Source of the DNA: JACVRW01 sp963716215 | Lineage (GTDB): Bacteria; Actinomycetota; Thermoleophilia; Solirubrobacterales; Thermoleophilaceae | Assembly: GCA_963716215.1 (NCBI GenBank) | Contig: OY970298.1 | Location: 2,666,001-2,730,000 of the forward strand | Direction: 5' to 3' | DNA: 64,000 bases | Part shown: piece by piece, positions 1 through 7,468 of the stretch | Numbering within the stretch: position 1 is the stretch's first letter | How the letters are laid out: every line of letters starts with the position of its first letter | Made by a program: the position numbers and the translations under genes | The notes under the pieces: model-generated | Told to the model about the DNA's origin: nothing | What the model saw: only the letters and a program-made list of their open reading frames with translations | Databases searched by the model: none

Positions 1-160
1 CGGCGCCGACGAGCGACATCCACTCGCGGCCGATCGCCCTGGGCCCGCTCGCGTCGATCGCCTCGCGGGCGCAGTCGCGCACCACCACGGCGTCCGCCCG
101 GCGGGCCCTTGGGTAGCTGCGCGCGGCGAGGTCCGTGAGCGCGTCGCTCAGCCCGCTCAT
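1..160 (-). CDS. Partial CDS downstream of a PadR regulator, function unknown
   Basis: An open frame starts at ATG 160 and runs off the left edge of the window (53 codons visible, beginning MSGLSDALTDLAARSYPRAR). The ATG overlaps the stop of the upstream padR-like gene in an ATGA arrangement, so the two are translationally coupled. Genes coupled behind PadR regulators in actinobacteria often encode small membrane proteins or transporters, but the visible part is soluble and Arg/Ala-rich and I do not recognise it. Only the N-terminus can be judged. Confidence 0.6.
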   Translation of the reverse strand, partial: MSGLSDALTDLAARSYPRARRADAVVVRDCAREAIDASGPRAIGREWMSLVGA

Positions 161-492
161 GCCATTCCGCCCGCTGCCTTGGGCGCCGCCTGGCGGCTCT
201 GCACGACTCGGGCCGCCGCGGCCAGGCGGGCCGCATGGCTGACGACCGTGTCGCGTCCACCGGCCGTCAGGCGGTAGTAGCGCCGCAGGCGCCCCTCCAC
301 TGTCTCCTCGCGGTCGACCTCGACCAGGCCGCGCCTCTCCATGCGGTCGAGCGCCCCGTAGAGCGTGCCCGCGGTGAGCTTGACGGTCCCCTCGGAGAGC
401 TCACCCGCGCGCCTGGCGATGGCGTATCCGTGCAGCGGGCCGTCGAGCAGGGCGGCGAGAGCGAAGTAGCTGGCGGGCCGAAGATCATCCAC
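157..492 (-). CDS. PadR family transcriptional regulator
   Basis: A 111-residue winged-helix protein. The N-terminal half (residues 1-75) has the PadR pattern: LDGPLHGYAIARR, a recognition region around TAGTLYGALDRMERRGLV, then a wing with RLRRYYRLTAGG. The C-terminal helix is short, as in PadR subfamily s2. PadR proteins repress nearby genes and often themselves, with small ligands relieving repression. The start is GTG at 492, five bases from a 24-bp near-palindrome that is the likely operator. The stop overlaps the start of the next gene (ATGA), so the pair is an operon. The ligand and regulated function cannot be told. Confidence 0.9.
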   Translation of the reverse strand: MDDLRPASYFALAALLDGPLHGYAIARRAGELSEGTVKLTAGTLYGALDRMERRGLVEVDREETVEGRLRRYYRLTAGGRDTVVSHAARLAAAARVVQSRQAAPKAAGGMA

Positions 493-496
493 GCGA

Positions 497-520
497 CGTC
501 ACACGATACATCGCGTGACG
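497..520. promoter_or_regulatory. Probable PadR operator (24-bp imperfect palindrome)
   Basis: The sequence reads CGTCAC-A-CGAT-AC-ATCG-C-GTGACG; 20 of 24 positions are symmetric (CGTCAC.CGAT..ATCG.GTGACG). It sits directly upstream of the GTG start of the PadR gene, which is where an autoregulatory operator belongs. The position of a promoter is not clear; with only five bases to the start codon the transcript is probably leaderless or nearly so. Confidence 0.6.
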
Positions 521-541
521 TGCTATGGCAAGCGCGACGCG

Positions 542-913
542 CTAGCCGGCAGCCTTGACGAGGCCGACGACGTGACCCTCGGGGTCGTTGAACAGGCCGA
601 TCTCGACGCCCTCCATCACCGCTTCCGGGCCCATCATGCGCGAGCCGCCGAGGCTCTCGGCCTTCGCGAGGGCGGCTTCCACGTCGGGGACCTCGACGTA
701 GAAGGTGGCGTGGCCGTCGTAGCCCTCCGGCGCGTTCCCGATGCCCCCACCGATCCCGATCCCGTCTGGGTTCGTGTTGTCCTCGCGCGCGACCATGCCG
801 TACCCGACCGGGTTGTCGGCGTCGATCTGCCATCCGAACAGCTCGGCGTAGTAGCCGCGGAGCCTGTCCCCGTCGTTCGCGATGATCTCGAAGTGCACTA
901 CCGGCTCTCCCAT
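542..913 (-). CDS. VOC (glyoxalase/dioxygenase fold) family protein
   Basis: About 123 residues from ATG 913 (MGEPVVHFEI); another in-frame start lies at 931. It shows the two beta-alpha-beta-beta-beta modules of the vicinal oxygen chelate superfamily: GEPVVHFEI at the first strand, YYAELFGWQID, HATFYVEVPDVEAALAKA in the second module and a C-terminal strand FNDPEGHVVGLVKA. Many such single-domain proteins are annotated as glyoxalase/bleomycin-resistance-like without known substrate. Likely metal-binding residues (H and E at strand ends) are present, but no reaction can be assigned. It is co-directional with the PadR gene, 50 bp upstream of it. Confidence 0.85.
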   Translation of the reverse strand: MGEPVVHFEIIANDGDRLRGYYAELFGWQIDADNPVGYGMVAREDNTNPDGIGIGGGIGNAPEGYDGHATFYVEVPDVEAALAKAESLGGSRMMGPEAVMEGVEIGLFNDPEGHVVGLVKAAG

Positions 914-944
914 GACCCAACCTTTCCGCACCGAGGCGCTGGCG

Positions 945-1118
945 CTACTCCTCGTCGCCCGAGGTCGCCTTCGCCACGGCCAGCCCGGCGACCAACACCA
1001 CCGCCACCGTCGCGGCCGCGCCCAGCTTCGTCTTGTTCTGAGCGACCTTGAGCTTGGCCGCGCGCGTCAGGATCTGCCAGACGGCCCAGCCGAGCAATGT
1101 GTATCCGCGTGAGCTCAT
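945..1118 (-). CDS. Small single-pass membrane protein
   Basis: A 57-residue protein starting at ATG 1118, which overlaps the argG stop (ATGA), so it is translated by coupling to argG. It has a positively charged amphipathic N-terminal half (LTRAAKLKVAQNKTK) and one hydrophobic segment near the C-terminus (AAATVAVVLVAGLAVA) followed by an acidic tail. It resembles the small hypothetical membrane proteins often found beside housekeeping operons in actinobacteria. No function is recognised. Confidence 0.65.
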   Translation of the reverse strand: MSSRGYTLLGWAVWQILTRAAKLKVAQNKTKLGAAATVAVVLVAGLAVAKATSGDEE

Positions 1119-2392
1119 TCCTTCTCCGTTTCCCGGTTGCGGACGTTGTACGCCATCCGAGACTGCAGCGACCACAGTTCGATGAAGCCCGGGCTGGCCT
1201 GCTGCGAGAACAGGCCGCCCGACTCGCCGAAGCCGGCCAGGTCCGCGTCGTAGAGCGAGTTCGGCGAGCGTCGCGCCACCGGGCGCGCGCTGCCCTTGTA
1301 GAGGCGCATCGTGATCTCGCCGGTGACCTGCTCGTTCACGGAGTCCATGAAGGCGTTCAGGTCGCCCAGCAGCGGCTCGTACCAGAGCCCGGCGTAGACG
1401 AGGTACGCCCAGTGCTCGTCTAGCCGTGACTTGAAGTTGTTCTGGTGGATCGTGCCGACCAGCTTCTCGAGCTCCTTGTGGGCGGGCAGGATGATCGCCG
1501 CCGCCGGCACCTCGTACAGGTCGCGCACCTTGAGGCCGACGATGCGGTCCTCGATGTGGTCAACGATCCCCACCCCGTGGCGTGACCCGAGCTCGCCCGC
1601 GCGCTCCAGCAGCTCCACCAGCCCGAGCTGCTCGCCGTTCAACGAAACCGGCACGCCGCGCTCGAAGCCGACCGTCACGTCCTCGGCCTCGTCGGGCGCC
1701 TCCTCGGGTCTGGTCACGAGCTGGAAGACGTCGTCGCGCGGCGGCTCCTCGAGGTCCTCGATCGGCCCGCCCTCCGAGGAGCGTCCCCAGAGGTTGTCGT
1801 CGATCGAGTACGGCACCGACTCCGTGCCGCCCTTCACCGGGATGCCGTGCCCGCGCGCGTAGGCGATCTCCTCCTCGCGTCCCATCTGCCAGCCCCGCAC
1901 CGGAGCGATGATCTTCATCTTCGGGTCGAGCGCGATCACGGTCGACTCGATGCGCACCTGGTCGTTGCCCTTGCCGGTGCAGCCGTGGGCGATCGTGTCG
2001 CAGTCGGTCTTGCGCGCGTACTCCACCGCCAGCTTCGCGATCAGGGGCCGGCCGAGCGCGGTGAACAGCGGATAGCCGCCGCCGTAGAGCGCGTTGGCCT
2101 TGATCGCCGGCGCCACGTAGTCGCGGGCGAACTCCTCGCGCGCGTCGATCACGTGGCAGTCGAGCGCCCCGAGCTGCAGCGCCTTGCCCTTGACCACCTC
2201 GTAGTCCTCGTCCGGCTGGCCGAGGTTCACGGTGAGCGCCACGACCTCGGCCTCGTACTCGTCCTGGATCCACTTGAGCATCACGCTCGTGTCCAGCCCG
2301 CCCGAGTACAGCAGCAGCACGCGCCCGACCTCGCCGGGCTCGGCCTCGTACGACGCGGTCTTGATCAGGGTGTGGCGGGGCTGGTCGGCCAT
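1115..2392 (-). CDS. argG: Argininosuccinate synthase
   Basis: A 425-residue enzyme that joins citrulline and aspartate with ATP to give argininosuccinate, the penultimate step of arginine synthesis. The PP-loop ATP-binding motif YSGGLDTS is near residue 30, followed by the family hallmarks GCTGKGNDQVR near residue 140 and VPYSIDDNLWGRSSEGG in the synthetase domain. The length is close to the family norm (about 400-450). It follows the argCJBD-PuuD cluster in the same direction. The start is ATG 2392. No argF, argH or argR is in the window, so those steps are encoded elsewhere. Confidence 0.97.
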   Translation of the reverse strand: MADQPRHTLIKTASYEAEPGEVGRVLLLYSGGLDTSVMLKWIQDEYEAEVVALTVNLGQPDEDYEVVKGKALQLGALDCHVIDAREEFARDYVAPAIKANALYGGGYPLFTALGRPLIAKLAVEYARKTDCDTIAHGCTGKGNDQVRIESTVIALDPKMKIIAPVRGWQMGREEEIAYARGHGIPVKGGTESVPYSIDDNLWGRSSEGGPIEDLEEPPRDDVFQLVTRPEEAPDEAEDVTVGFERGVPVSLNGEQLGLVELLERAGELGSRHGVGIVDHIEDRIVGLKVRDLYEVPAAAIILPAHKELEKLVGTIHQNNFKSRLDEHWAYLVYAGLWYEPLLGDLNAFMDSVNEQVTGEITMRLYKGSARPVARRSPNSLYDADLAGFGESGGLFSQQASPGFIELWSLQSRMAYNVRNRETEKE

Positions 2393-2423
2393 CGCGGGCC
2401 GAGACCGTAGCGCAAGCAGCCGG

Positions 2424-3212
2424 TCAGGCGACCTTCATGCGCGGCGCCACTTCGTGGCCGCGCGCTGCCCGCACCAGCCCCCGGAACAGGGCCAGGTGCT
2501 CGGGCCGGTCCACCAGGCACTCGACGTGCCACTGCACGCCGAACGTGAAGCGGCGCCCGGTCACCTCGATCGCCTCGACCACGCCGTCAGGGGCCTCGCC
2601 GGCCACACTGAGGCCTCGCCCGAGGGCGTGCGGCGCCTGGTGGTGGAACGAGTTGACCTCCACGTAGCGCCTGCCGATCACCTTCGTCAGGCGGCTGTCG
2701 CGCGCGAGCGTGACCCGGTGCGACGTCTCCCCGCTCGGCAGTGGCTGGCGATGCTCGAGGCGGCCGCCCAGATCCGGCACATGCTGGTGCAGGCTGCCGC
2801 CGAGGGCCACGTTTAGCACCTGCATCCCGCGACAGATGCCGAGCACGGGAATGCCGCGTGCCACCGCCGCGCGGGCCAGCTCGAGCTCGAAGCGATCCAT
2901 CTCGGGCTGGGTCGGGCCCAGCTCCGGGTGTGCGAGGACGCCGTAGGCGGACGGGTGGAGGTCCGGCCCGCCGGACAGGCAGACCGCGTCCAGGCGCCCG
3001 ATCAGAGCGTCGATCGCGTCGGGCTCGACCGGGGCCAGGATCACCGGTATCCCGCCGGCAGCACGCACCGCCTCGAGGTAGCGCTCGCCCAGCGCCAGCT
3101 CGGTGCGCGGCGGCTCGCCCTGCTGCACGAGCTCGCGCACCCCCGCCGAGCGCAGCTCGGAAGTCGAGACGCCGATGAGTGGCGGCGCGGTGACTGTTGC
3201 TTGACGGGGCAT
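2424..3212 (-). CDS. Gamma-glutamyl-gamma-aminobutyrate hydrolase-like class I glutamine amidotransferase
   Basis: A 262-residue protein of the PuuD/peptidase C26 family. It has the class I amidotransferase nucleophile elbow GICRGMQVLNVALGG (Cys), preceded by the oxyanion segment LSGGPDLHPSAYG, and the His/Glu pair in FGVQWHVECLVDRPEH. The family hydrolyses gamma-glutamyl amide bonds, for example in putrescine degradation. Here it lies between argD and argG, so a link to polyamine or arginine nitrogen metabolism is plausible but inferred. The start is ATG 3212, 53 bp after the argD stop. The open frame extends upstream through argD in another frame, which is only a shadow. Confidence 0.88.
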   Translation of the reverse strand: MPRQATVTAPPLIGVSTSELRSAGVRELVQQGEPPRTELALGERYLEAVRAAGGIPVILAPVEPDAIDALIGRLDAVCLSGGPDLHPSAYGVLAHPELGPTQPEMDRFELELARAAVARGIPVLGICRGMQVLNVALGGSLHQHVPDLGGRLEHRQPLPSGETSHRVTLARDSRLTKVIGRRYVEVNSFHHQAPHALGRGLSVAGEAPDGVVEAIEVTGRRFTFGVQWHVECLVDRPEHLALFRGLVRAARGHEVAPRMKVA

Positions 3213-3265
3213 CCAAACAGCGTGAGCCAACTTGCCCAAATCCGCCACACCTGCTTGCGGGAAGC

Positions 3266-4417
3266 TCAGGCGGCGTGGAGGGCCGCGATGCGGCCGACGG
3301 CGTCGTCGATGTCGGCGTCGCTCACGTTCAGCGGCGGCAGCAGCCGGACCGTGTCCGGACCGGTGGCGTTCAGGACGAGCCGCTGCTCGGCGAGCGCCCG
3401 CGCCACCAGCTCGGGCCCGTCGGCGGTGTGGAACGCGAGCATCAGCCCGATCCCCCGCACCTCGAGGCCGATCGCCTCCAGCCCGAGCCGCAGCCGTTCG
3501 CCGGCCACCCTCACCTGCGCGCGCAGATCCGTATCGGCCACCGCGTCGAGCACCGCGTTGGCGGCCGCCGCGGCGACCGGGGCACCGGCGAACGTCGAGC
3601 CGTGGTCCCCGGCCACGAGCACGTCGGACACCTCGGGCCCGGCCACGCAGGCACCGATCGGCAGGCCGCCGCCGAGGCCCTTGGCCAGCGTCATCGCGTC
3701 GGGTCGCACGTCGGCGTGCTCGAAGCCCCAGAGCTCCCCCGTGCGTGCGAGCCCGCACTGGATCTCGTCGCAGATCAGCAAGGCGCCGTGCTCGTCGCAC
3801 GCGGCCCGCGCGGCCTCCAGCAGGCCGCTCTCGAGCGCGTGGATGCCCCCCTCCCCCTGCACGGCCTCGACGATCACGGCGGCGGTGTGCCCGTCGACCG
3901 CCGCGGCCAGGGCTTCGGGGTTGTCGGGCGCGACGGCCCGGAAGCCCGGCACCAACGGCGCGAACGGAGCCTGCTTGGCCTCCTGCGGGGTGGCCGACAG
4001 CGCTCCGTAGGTGCGGCCGTGGAAGCCCCGCTCGAGCACGACGAACTCGCCCCCCGGCCGCCGCTTGCGCGCGAGCTTGAGCGCGCACTCGATCGCCTCG
4101 GCGCCGGAGTTGGTGAAGAACACCTTGCCGCCCAGCGACAGCTCCGACAGCCGCGCCGCCAGCCGCATCGCGGGCTCCGTGTAGAACAGGTTGCTCACGT
4201 GCATCAGGCGCCCGGCCTGCTCGCGCACCGCCTCCACCACCGCCGGATTGCAGTGACCCAGCAGCGAGACCGAGATACCGCTGAGGAAGTCCAGGTACTC
4301 GTTGCCCTCGTCGTCCCACAGCCGCGTGCCCTCGCCGCGCACGAACTCGACTGGGTTGCGCGCGTAGGTGGCCATCACGGCCTCGCGCTCGAGCTCCCGC
4401 AGCGTCGCTAGGGCCAC
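3266..4417 (-). CDS. argD: Acetylornithine aminotransferase
   Basis: A 383-residue PLP-dependent class III aminotransferase that converts N-acetylglutamate semialdehyde to N-acetylornithine. Seen: the cofactor region NSGAEAIECALKLARK, the HGRTYGALSAT segment, the aspartate in LLICDEIQCGLARTG that contacts the pyridine nitrogen, and the PLP lysine in AMTLAKGLGGGLPIGA. I chose GTG 4417, overlapping the argB stop by 10 bp, because residues LRELEREAVMATYARNPV match the usual N-terminal helix; ATG 4375 would remove it. It is the last arg gene of the argCJBD run. Confidence 0.95.
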   Translation of the reverse strand: MALATLRELEREAVMATYARNPVEFVRGEGTRLWDDEGNEYLDFLSGISVSLLGHCNPAVVEAVREQAGRLMHVSNLFYTEPAMRLAARLSELSLGGKVFFTNSGAEAIECALKLARKRRPGGEFVVLERGFHGRTYGALSATPQEAKQAPFAPLVPGFRAVAPDNPEALAAAVDGHTAAVIVEAVQGEGGIHALESGLLEAARAACDEHGALLICDEIQCGLARTGELWGFEHADVRPDAMTLAKGLGGGLPIGACVAGPEVSDVLVAGDHGSTFAGAPVAAAAANAVLDAVADTDLRAQVRVAGERLRLGLEAIGLEVRGIGLMLAFHTADGPELVARALAEQRLVLNATGPDTVRLLPPLNVSDADIDDAVGRIAALHAA

Positions 4418-5250
4418 AGCTTCGTCCCGATCCCCTCGTTGGTGAACAGCTCGAGCAGCAGCGAGTGCGGCTGGCGACCGTCCACGATGTGGGCGTTGCC
4501 GACCCCTGACTCGAGCGCGTTGACGCAGGCCTCGAGCTTGGGGCGCATGCCGCCACTCACCTGTGGCAGGCGCTCGCGCACCTCCGCCGCAGTGGCCTCC
4601 GAGATGCGGCTCTCCGGGTCGTCCGGATCGGCGCGCCAGCCCTCCACGTCGGTCAGGAAGATCACCTTGTAGGCGCCGAGCGCCTCCGCGACGGCCGCAG
4701 CCGCGGCGTCGGCGTTGACGTTGTAGGAGTTGCCCTCGCGGTCGGCGCCGACCGAAGCCACCACCGGGATGTAGTCCTCGGCGATGTGCAGCAGCACGCC
4801 GGCGTCCACCTGCTCGATCTGCCCGACGAAGCCGATGTCGGTCTCGTCGGCGGCGAGCTGCTTGCGCACCGTGAACAGCAGGCCGTCGTCGCCGCACAGC
4901 CCCACAGCTGGCTGTCCGTGACGGTTGATGCGCAGCACGATGTCCTTGTTCTGCTTGCCGACCAGCACCATCTTCGCCACCTCCACGGTGGCCTCGTCGG
5001 ACACGCGCAGGCCGTCGACGAACTTCACCTCCATCCCGAGCCGCTCCATGTAGCGGGTGATGTCGGGCCCGCCACCGTGCACCACCACCGGGTTCAGCCC
5101 GACGTACTTGAGCAGCACCACGTCGCGCGCGAACTCCTCCTTCAGCGCCGGGTCGGTCATCGCCGCGCCGCCGTACTTGATCACCACGGTCTTGCCGTGG
5201 AAGTCGCGTATGTAGGGCAGCGCTTCGAGGAGGGTGGCGACATCTCTCAT
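4408..5250 (-). CDS. argB: Acetylglutamate kinase
   Basis: A 280-residue amino acid kinase that phosphorylates N-acetylglutamate, the second step of arginine synthesis. Motifs: FHGKTVVIKYGGAAM for ATP binding near residue 20, VVVHGGGPDI for the N-acetylglutamate site, VNADAAAAAVAEALGA, and SGGMRPKLEAC near residue 235. The N-terminal region through GLRVSDEATVEVAKMVL is the usual form. Its ATG start overlaps the argJ stop (ATGA). In many actinobacteria this enzyme is inhibited by arginine; the N-terminal helix MRDVATLLEALPYIRDF fits the arginine-sensitive hexameric type, which is an inference. Confidence 0.97.
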   Translation of the reverse strand: MRDVATLLEALPYIRDFHGKTVVIKYGGAAMTDPALKEEFARDVVLLKYVGLNPVVVHGGGPDITRYMERLGMEVKFVDGLRVSDEATVEVAKMVLVGKQNKDIVLRINRHGQPAVGLCGDDGLLFTVRKQLAADETDIGFVGQIEQVDAGVLLHIAEDYIPVVASVGADREGNSYNVNADAAAAAVAEALGAYKVIFLTDVEGWRADPDDPESRISEATAAEVRERLPQVSGGMRPKLEACVNALESGVGNAHIVDGRQPHSLLLELFTNEGIGTKLWP

Positions 5251-6494
5251 GAGGTGTACTCCGCGTTGAAGCGGGCGTAGTCGGGGCCGAGATCGCTGAA
5301 GAAGACCTCGGTTTCGCCGCCCTCGCCCGGGATGGTGAGCATGTACTCGACCTCGTCGCGGGCCACCAGTTGCTCCAGCTCGCGCAGGTCGTCCGCGTCC
5401 AGTCCGATCGCGTCGCCGGCCGAGACCAGCTGACGACCCTCGATCGCCAGGTCGGCAACGAACGGGTCACCGGGCGGCCAGGCCTGGCCGGCGGCCTGGA
5501 GGATGCGCCCGAAGTTGGGGTCGCCGCCGTGCAGAGCGGTCTTCACCAGCGGCGAGTTGGCGATCGAGCGAGCCACCGGCTCGACCGCCTCGGGGCTACC
5601 CTCCACCACGATCCGGCCGGTGCGCCGGGCGCCCTCGCCGTCCGCCACGATCTCGAGCGCCAGCTGGCGCAGCAGGGCGTCGAGTGCCTCGCCCAGCAGC
5701 AGCTCGTCGGCGCTCTCGGGCTCCACCCGCACGCCCGACGCGCCGCCGGCGAGGACGAAGACGGTGTCGCTGGTGGAGAGCTGGCCGTCGACCGAGATGC
5801 GGTCGAAGGAGCGCTTGACGCAGACGCCGGTGAGCAGCTCGAGCGTCTCGGCGGCCAGCTCGGCGTCGGTCTCGACGAAGCAGAACATCGTGGCGAAGCG
5901 GGGCTGGATCATGCCGGCGCCCTTGGCCTGGGCCGCGAGGCGCACGCTGCCGGCGCCCAGCTCGACCTCGAGGCAGGCGCGCTTGGGGCCCTTGTCGCTG
6001 GTGAGGATCGCGGTGGAGAAGTCCCCGGCGTCATCGCCGAGGGCGCCGCACGCGGCGCGCACGCCTTCCACGACCGGGTCGCGCGGGAGCTCGATCCCGA
6101 TCACTCCTGTCGATGCGACCCCGACCTGAGCAGCTTCGATGTCGATCTGCTCGGCGGCCGCTGCCTGCATCGCCGCTGCCGTATCGAGCCCGCGCTGGCC
6201 GTCGCCCACGTTGGAGCAGCCCGAGTTGGCCACGACCGCGCGCAGGCGGCTCAGCTCGGATAGCCGGCTGACGATCACGGGAGCGCCGACGCGCGCGTTG
6301 GTGGTGAAGCGAGCCGCGGACACCGTGTCGGGGCTGTCCGAGACGAGCACGCCCACGTCGAGACCGTCCGCCTTGATGCCGGCGGCGACGCCGGCCGCGC
6401 GGAAGCCCGCCGGCAGCAGGTGCGGGTCGAGCTCGGTCACGTGCTTGGGCGCTTCCACCCAGCGGGAGCGGAAGAACGTGGTGGTGGCTGTCAC
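5247..6494 (-). CDS. argJ: Bifunctional glutamate N-acetyltransferase / ornithine acetyltransferase
   Basis: A 415-residue ArgJ enzyme that recycles the acetyl group from acetylornithine to glutamate. The self-cleavage site is in KGAGMIQPRFATMF: the Thr of ATM becomes the N-terminal nucleophile of the beta chain. Also seen are the GVASTGVIG oxyanion segment and the C-terminal HGGDPNFGRI. GTG 6494 is chosen because it overlaps the argC stop (GTGA), and the upstream extension has no coding character. The presence of argJ means the acetylated cycle is used. Whether it also makes acetylglutamate de novo (bifunctional) cannot be settled from sequence alone. Confidence 0.96.
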   Translation of the reverse strand: MTATTTFFRSRWVEAPKHVTELDPHLLPAGFRAAGVAAGIKADGLDVGVLVSDSPDTVSAARFTTNARVGAPVIVSRLSELSRLRAVVANSGCSNVGDGQRGLDTAAAMQAAAAEQIDIEAAQVGVASTGVIGIELPRDPVVEGVRAACGALGDDAGDFSTAILTSDKGPKRACLEVELGAGSVRLAAQAKGAGMIQPRFATMFCFVETDAELAAETLELLTGVCVKRSFDRISVDGQLSTSDTVFVLAGGASGVRVEPESADELLLGEALDALLRQLALEIVADGEGARRTGRIVVEGSPEAVEPVARSIANSPLVKTALHGGDPNFGRILQAAGQAWPPGDPFVADLAIEGRQLVSAGDAIGLDADDLRELEQLVARDEVEYMLTIPGEGGETEVFFSDLGPDYARFNAEYTS

Positions 6495-7468
6495 TCGAGC
6501 CCCTCCGCCTCGGGCAGCCCCAGCATCAGGTTCAGGTCCTGCACGGCCTGGCCGGCGGCGCCCTTCCAGAGGTTGTCGATCGCGCAGAAGGCCAGCACGC
6601 GCTCGTTGACCACCGTCACCTGCACGGTGGCGCGGTTGGTGTCGCGCACGTCGCGCGTGCGCGGCGGGTCGGTGACGACCTCCACGAACGGCTCGTCGCG
6701 GTAGGCCTCCACGGCCAGCTCGTGCGCCTCCGCGGCCGTGAGCGGGTCGGTCGGCCGCGCGTAGCAGCTGGCGAGGATCCCCTGGTCGATTGGCAGCAGG
6801 TGCGCCACGAAGCTGAAGTGCACGCCGGGCAGCTCCTGCTCGAGCTCGGCGGTGTGGCGATGCCCCTCGACCTTGTAGGCGTTGACGTTGTCGACCGCCG
6901 ACACGTAGTGGGTCTCCTCGGTGGGCTCCCGCCCGGCGCCCGACACGCCCGCCTTGATGTCCACCGCGGCCTCGTCGATGCGCCCGCGCAGGGGCAGCAG
7001 CGCCAGCAGTGCGGCGGTGGAGTTGCAGCCGGGGCCGGCGACCAGCCCCGCGGCGCGGATCCGCTCGCGGTGGATCTCGGGCAGCCCGTACACGGACTCG
7101 GCCAGCAGTTCGGGCGCCTCGTGCGGCTGGTACCACTGCTCGTAGCGCGCCTGGTCGAGCCGGAAGTCGGCGGACAGGTCCACAACCTTCAGCCCGCGCG
7201 CGCGCAGCTCCCTGACGGCGACCGCTGCGGCCTTGTGGGGATAGGCCACCAGCGCGGCGTCGGCCTGGTCGGCGATCGCGTCCGGGTCGAACTCGTCGAG
7301 CGTGAGCGGCACGCGATAGCGGGGATAGACCTCGTCGTGGCGCCTGCCGGCGTCGCTGCGCGCGGTCACGGCGGTCAGCTCCAGCGACGGATGGCGGTGC
7401 ACGATGTGGGCGGCGAGGGCGCCACCGAACCCGCCGGCACCGACTACGGCGACCCGGTGATCAGCCAC
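6491..7468 (-). CDS. argC: N-acetyl-gamma-glutamyl-phosphate reductase
   Basis: A 325-residue NADPH-dependent reductase of the arginine pathway. The Rossmann motif VAVVGAGGFGGALAA is at the N-terminus and the catalytic cysteine lies in VAGPGCNSTAALLALLP; the substrate-binding region DIKAGVSGAGREPTEETHY follows, with a catalytic His in VEGHRHTAELEQEL. GTG 7468 is used; it overlaps the pheT stop by 8 bp, so translation is coupled to pheT. The usual order argC-argJ-argB-argD follows without gaps. Confidence 0.96.
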   Translation of the reverse strand: MADHRVAVVGAGGFGGALAAHIVHRHPSLELTAVTARSDAGRRHDEVYPRYRVPLTLDEFDPDAIADQADAALVAYPHKAAAVAVRELRARGLKVVDLSADFRLDQARYEQWYQPHEAPELLAESVYGLPEIHRERIRAAGLVAGPGCNSTAALLALLPLRGRIDEAAVDIKAGVSGAGREPTEETHYVSAVDNVNAYKVEGHRHTAELEQELPGVHFSFVAHLLPIDQGILASCYARPTDPLTAAEAHELAVEAYRDEPFVEVVTDPPRTRDVRDTNRATVQVTVVNERVLAFCAIDNLWKGAAGQAVQDLNLMLGLPEAEGLE

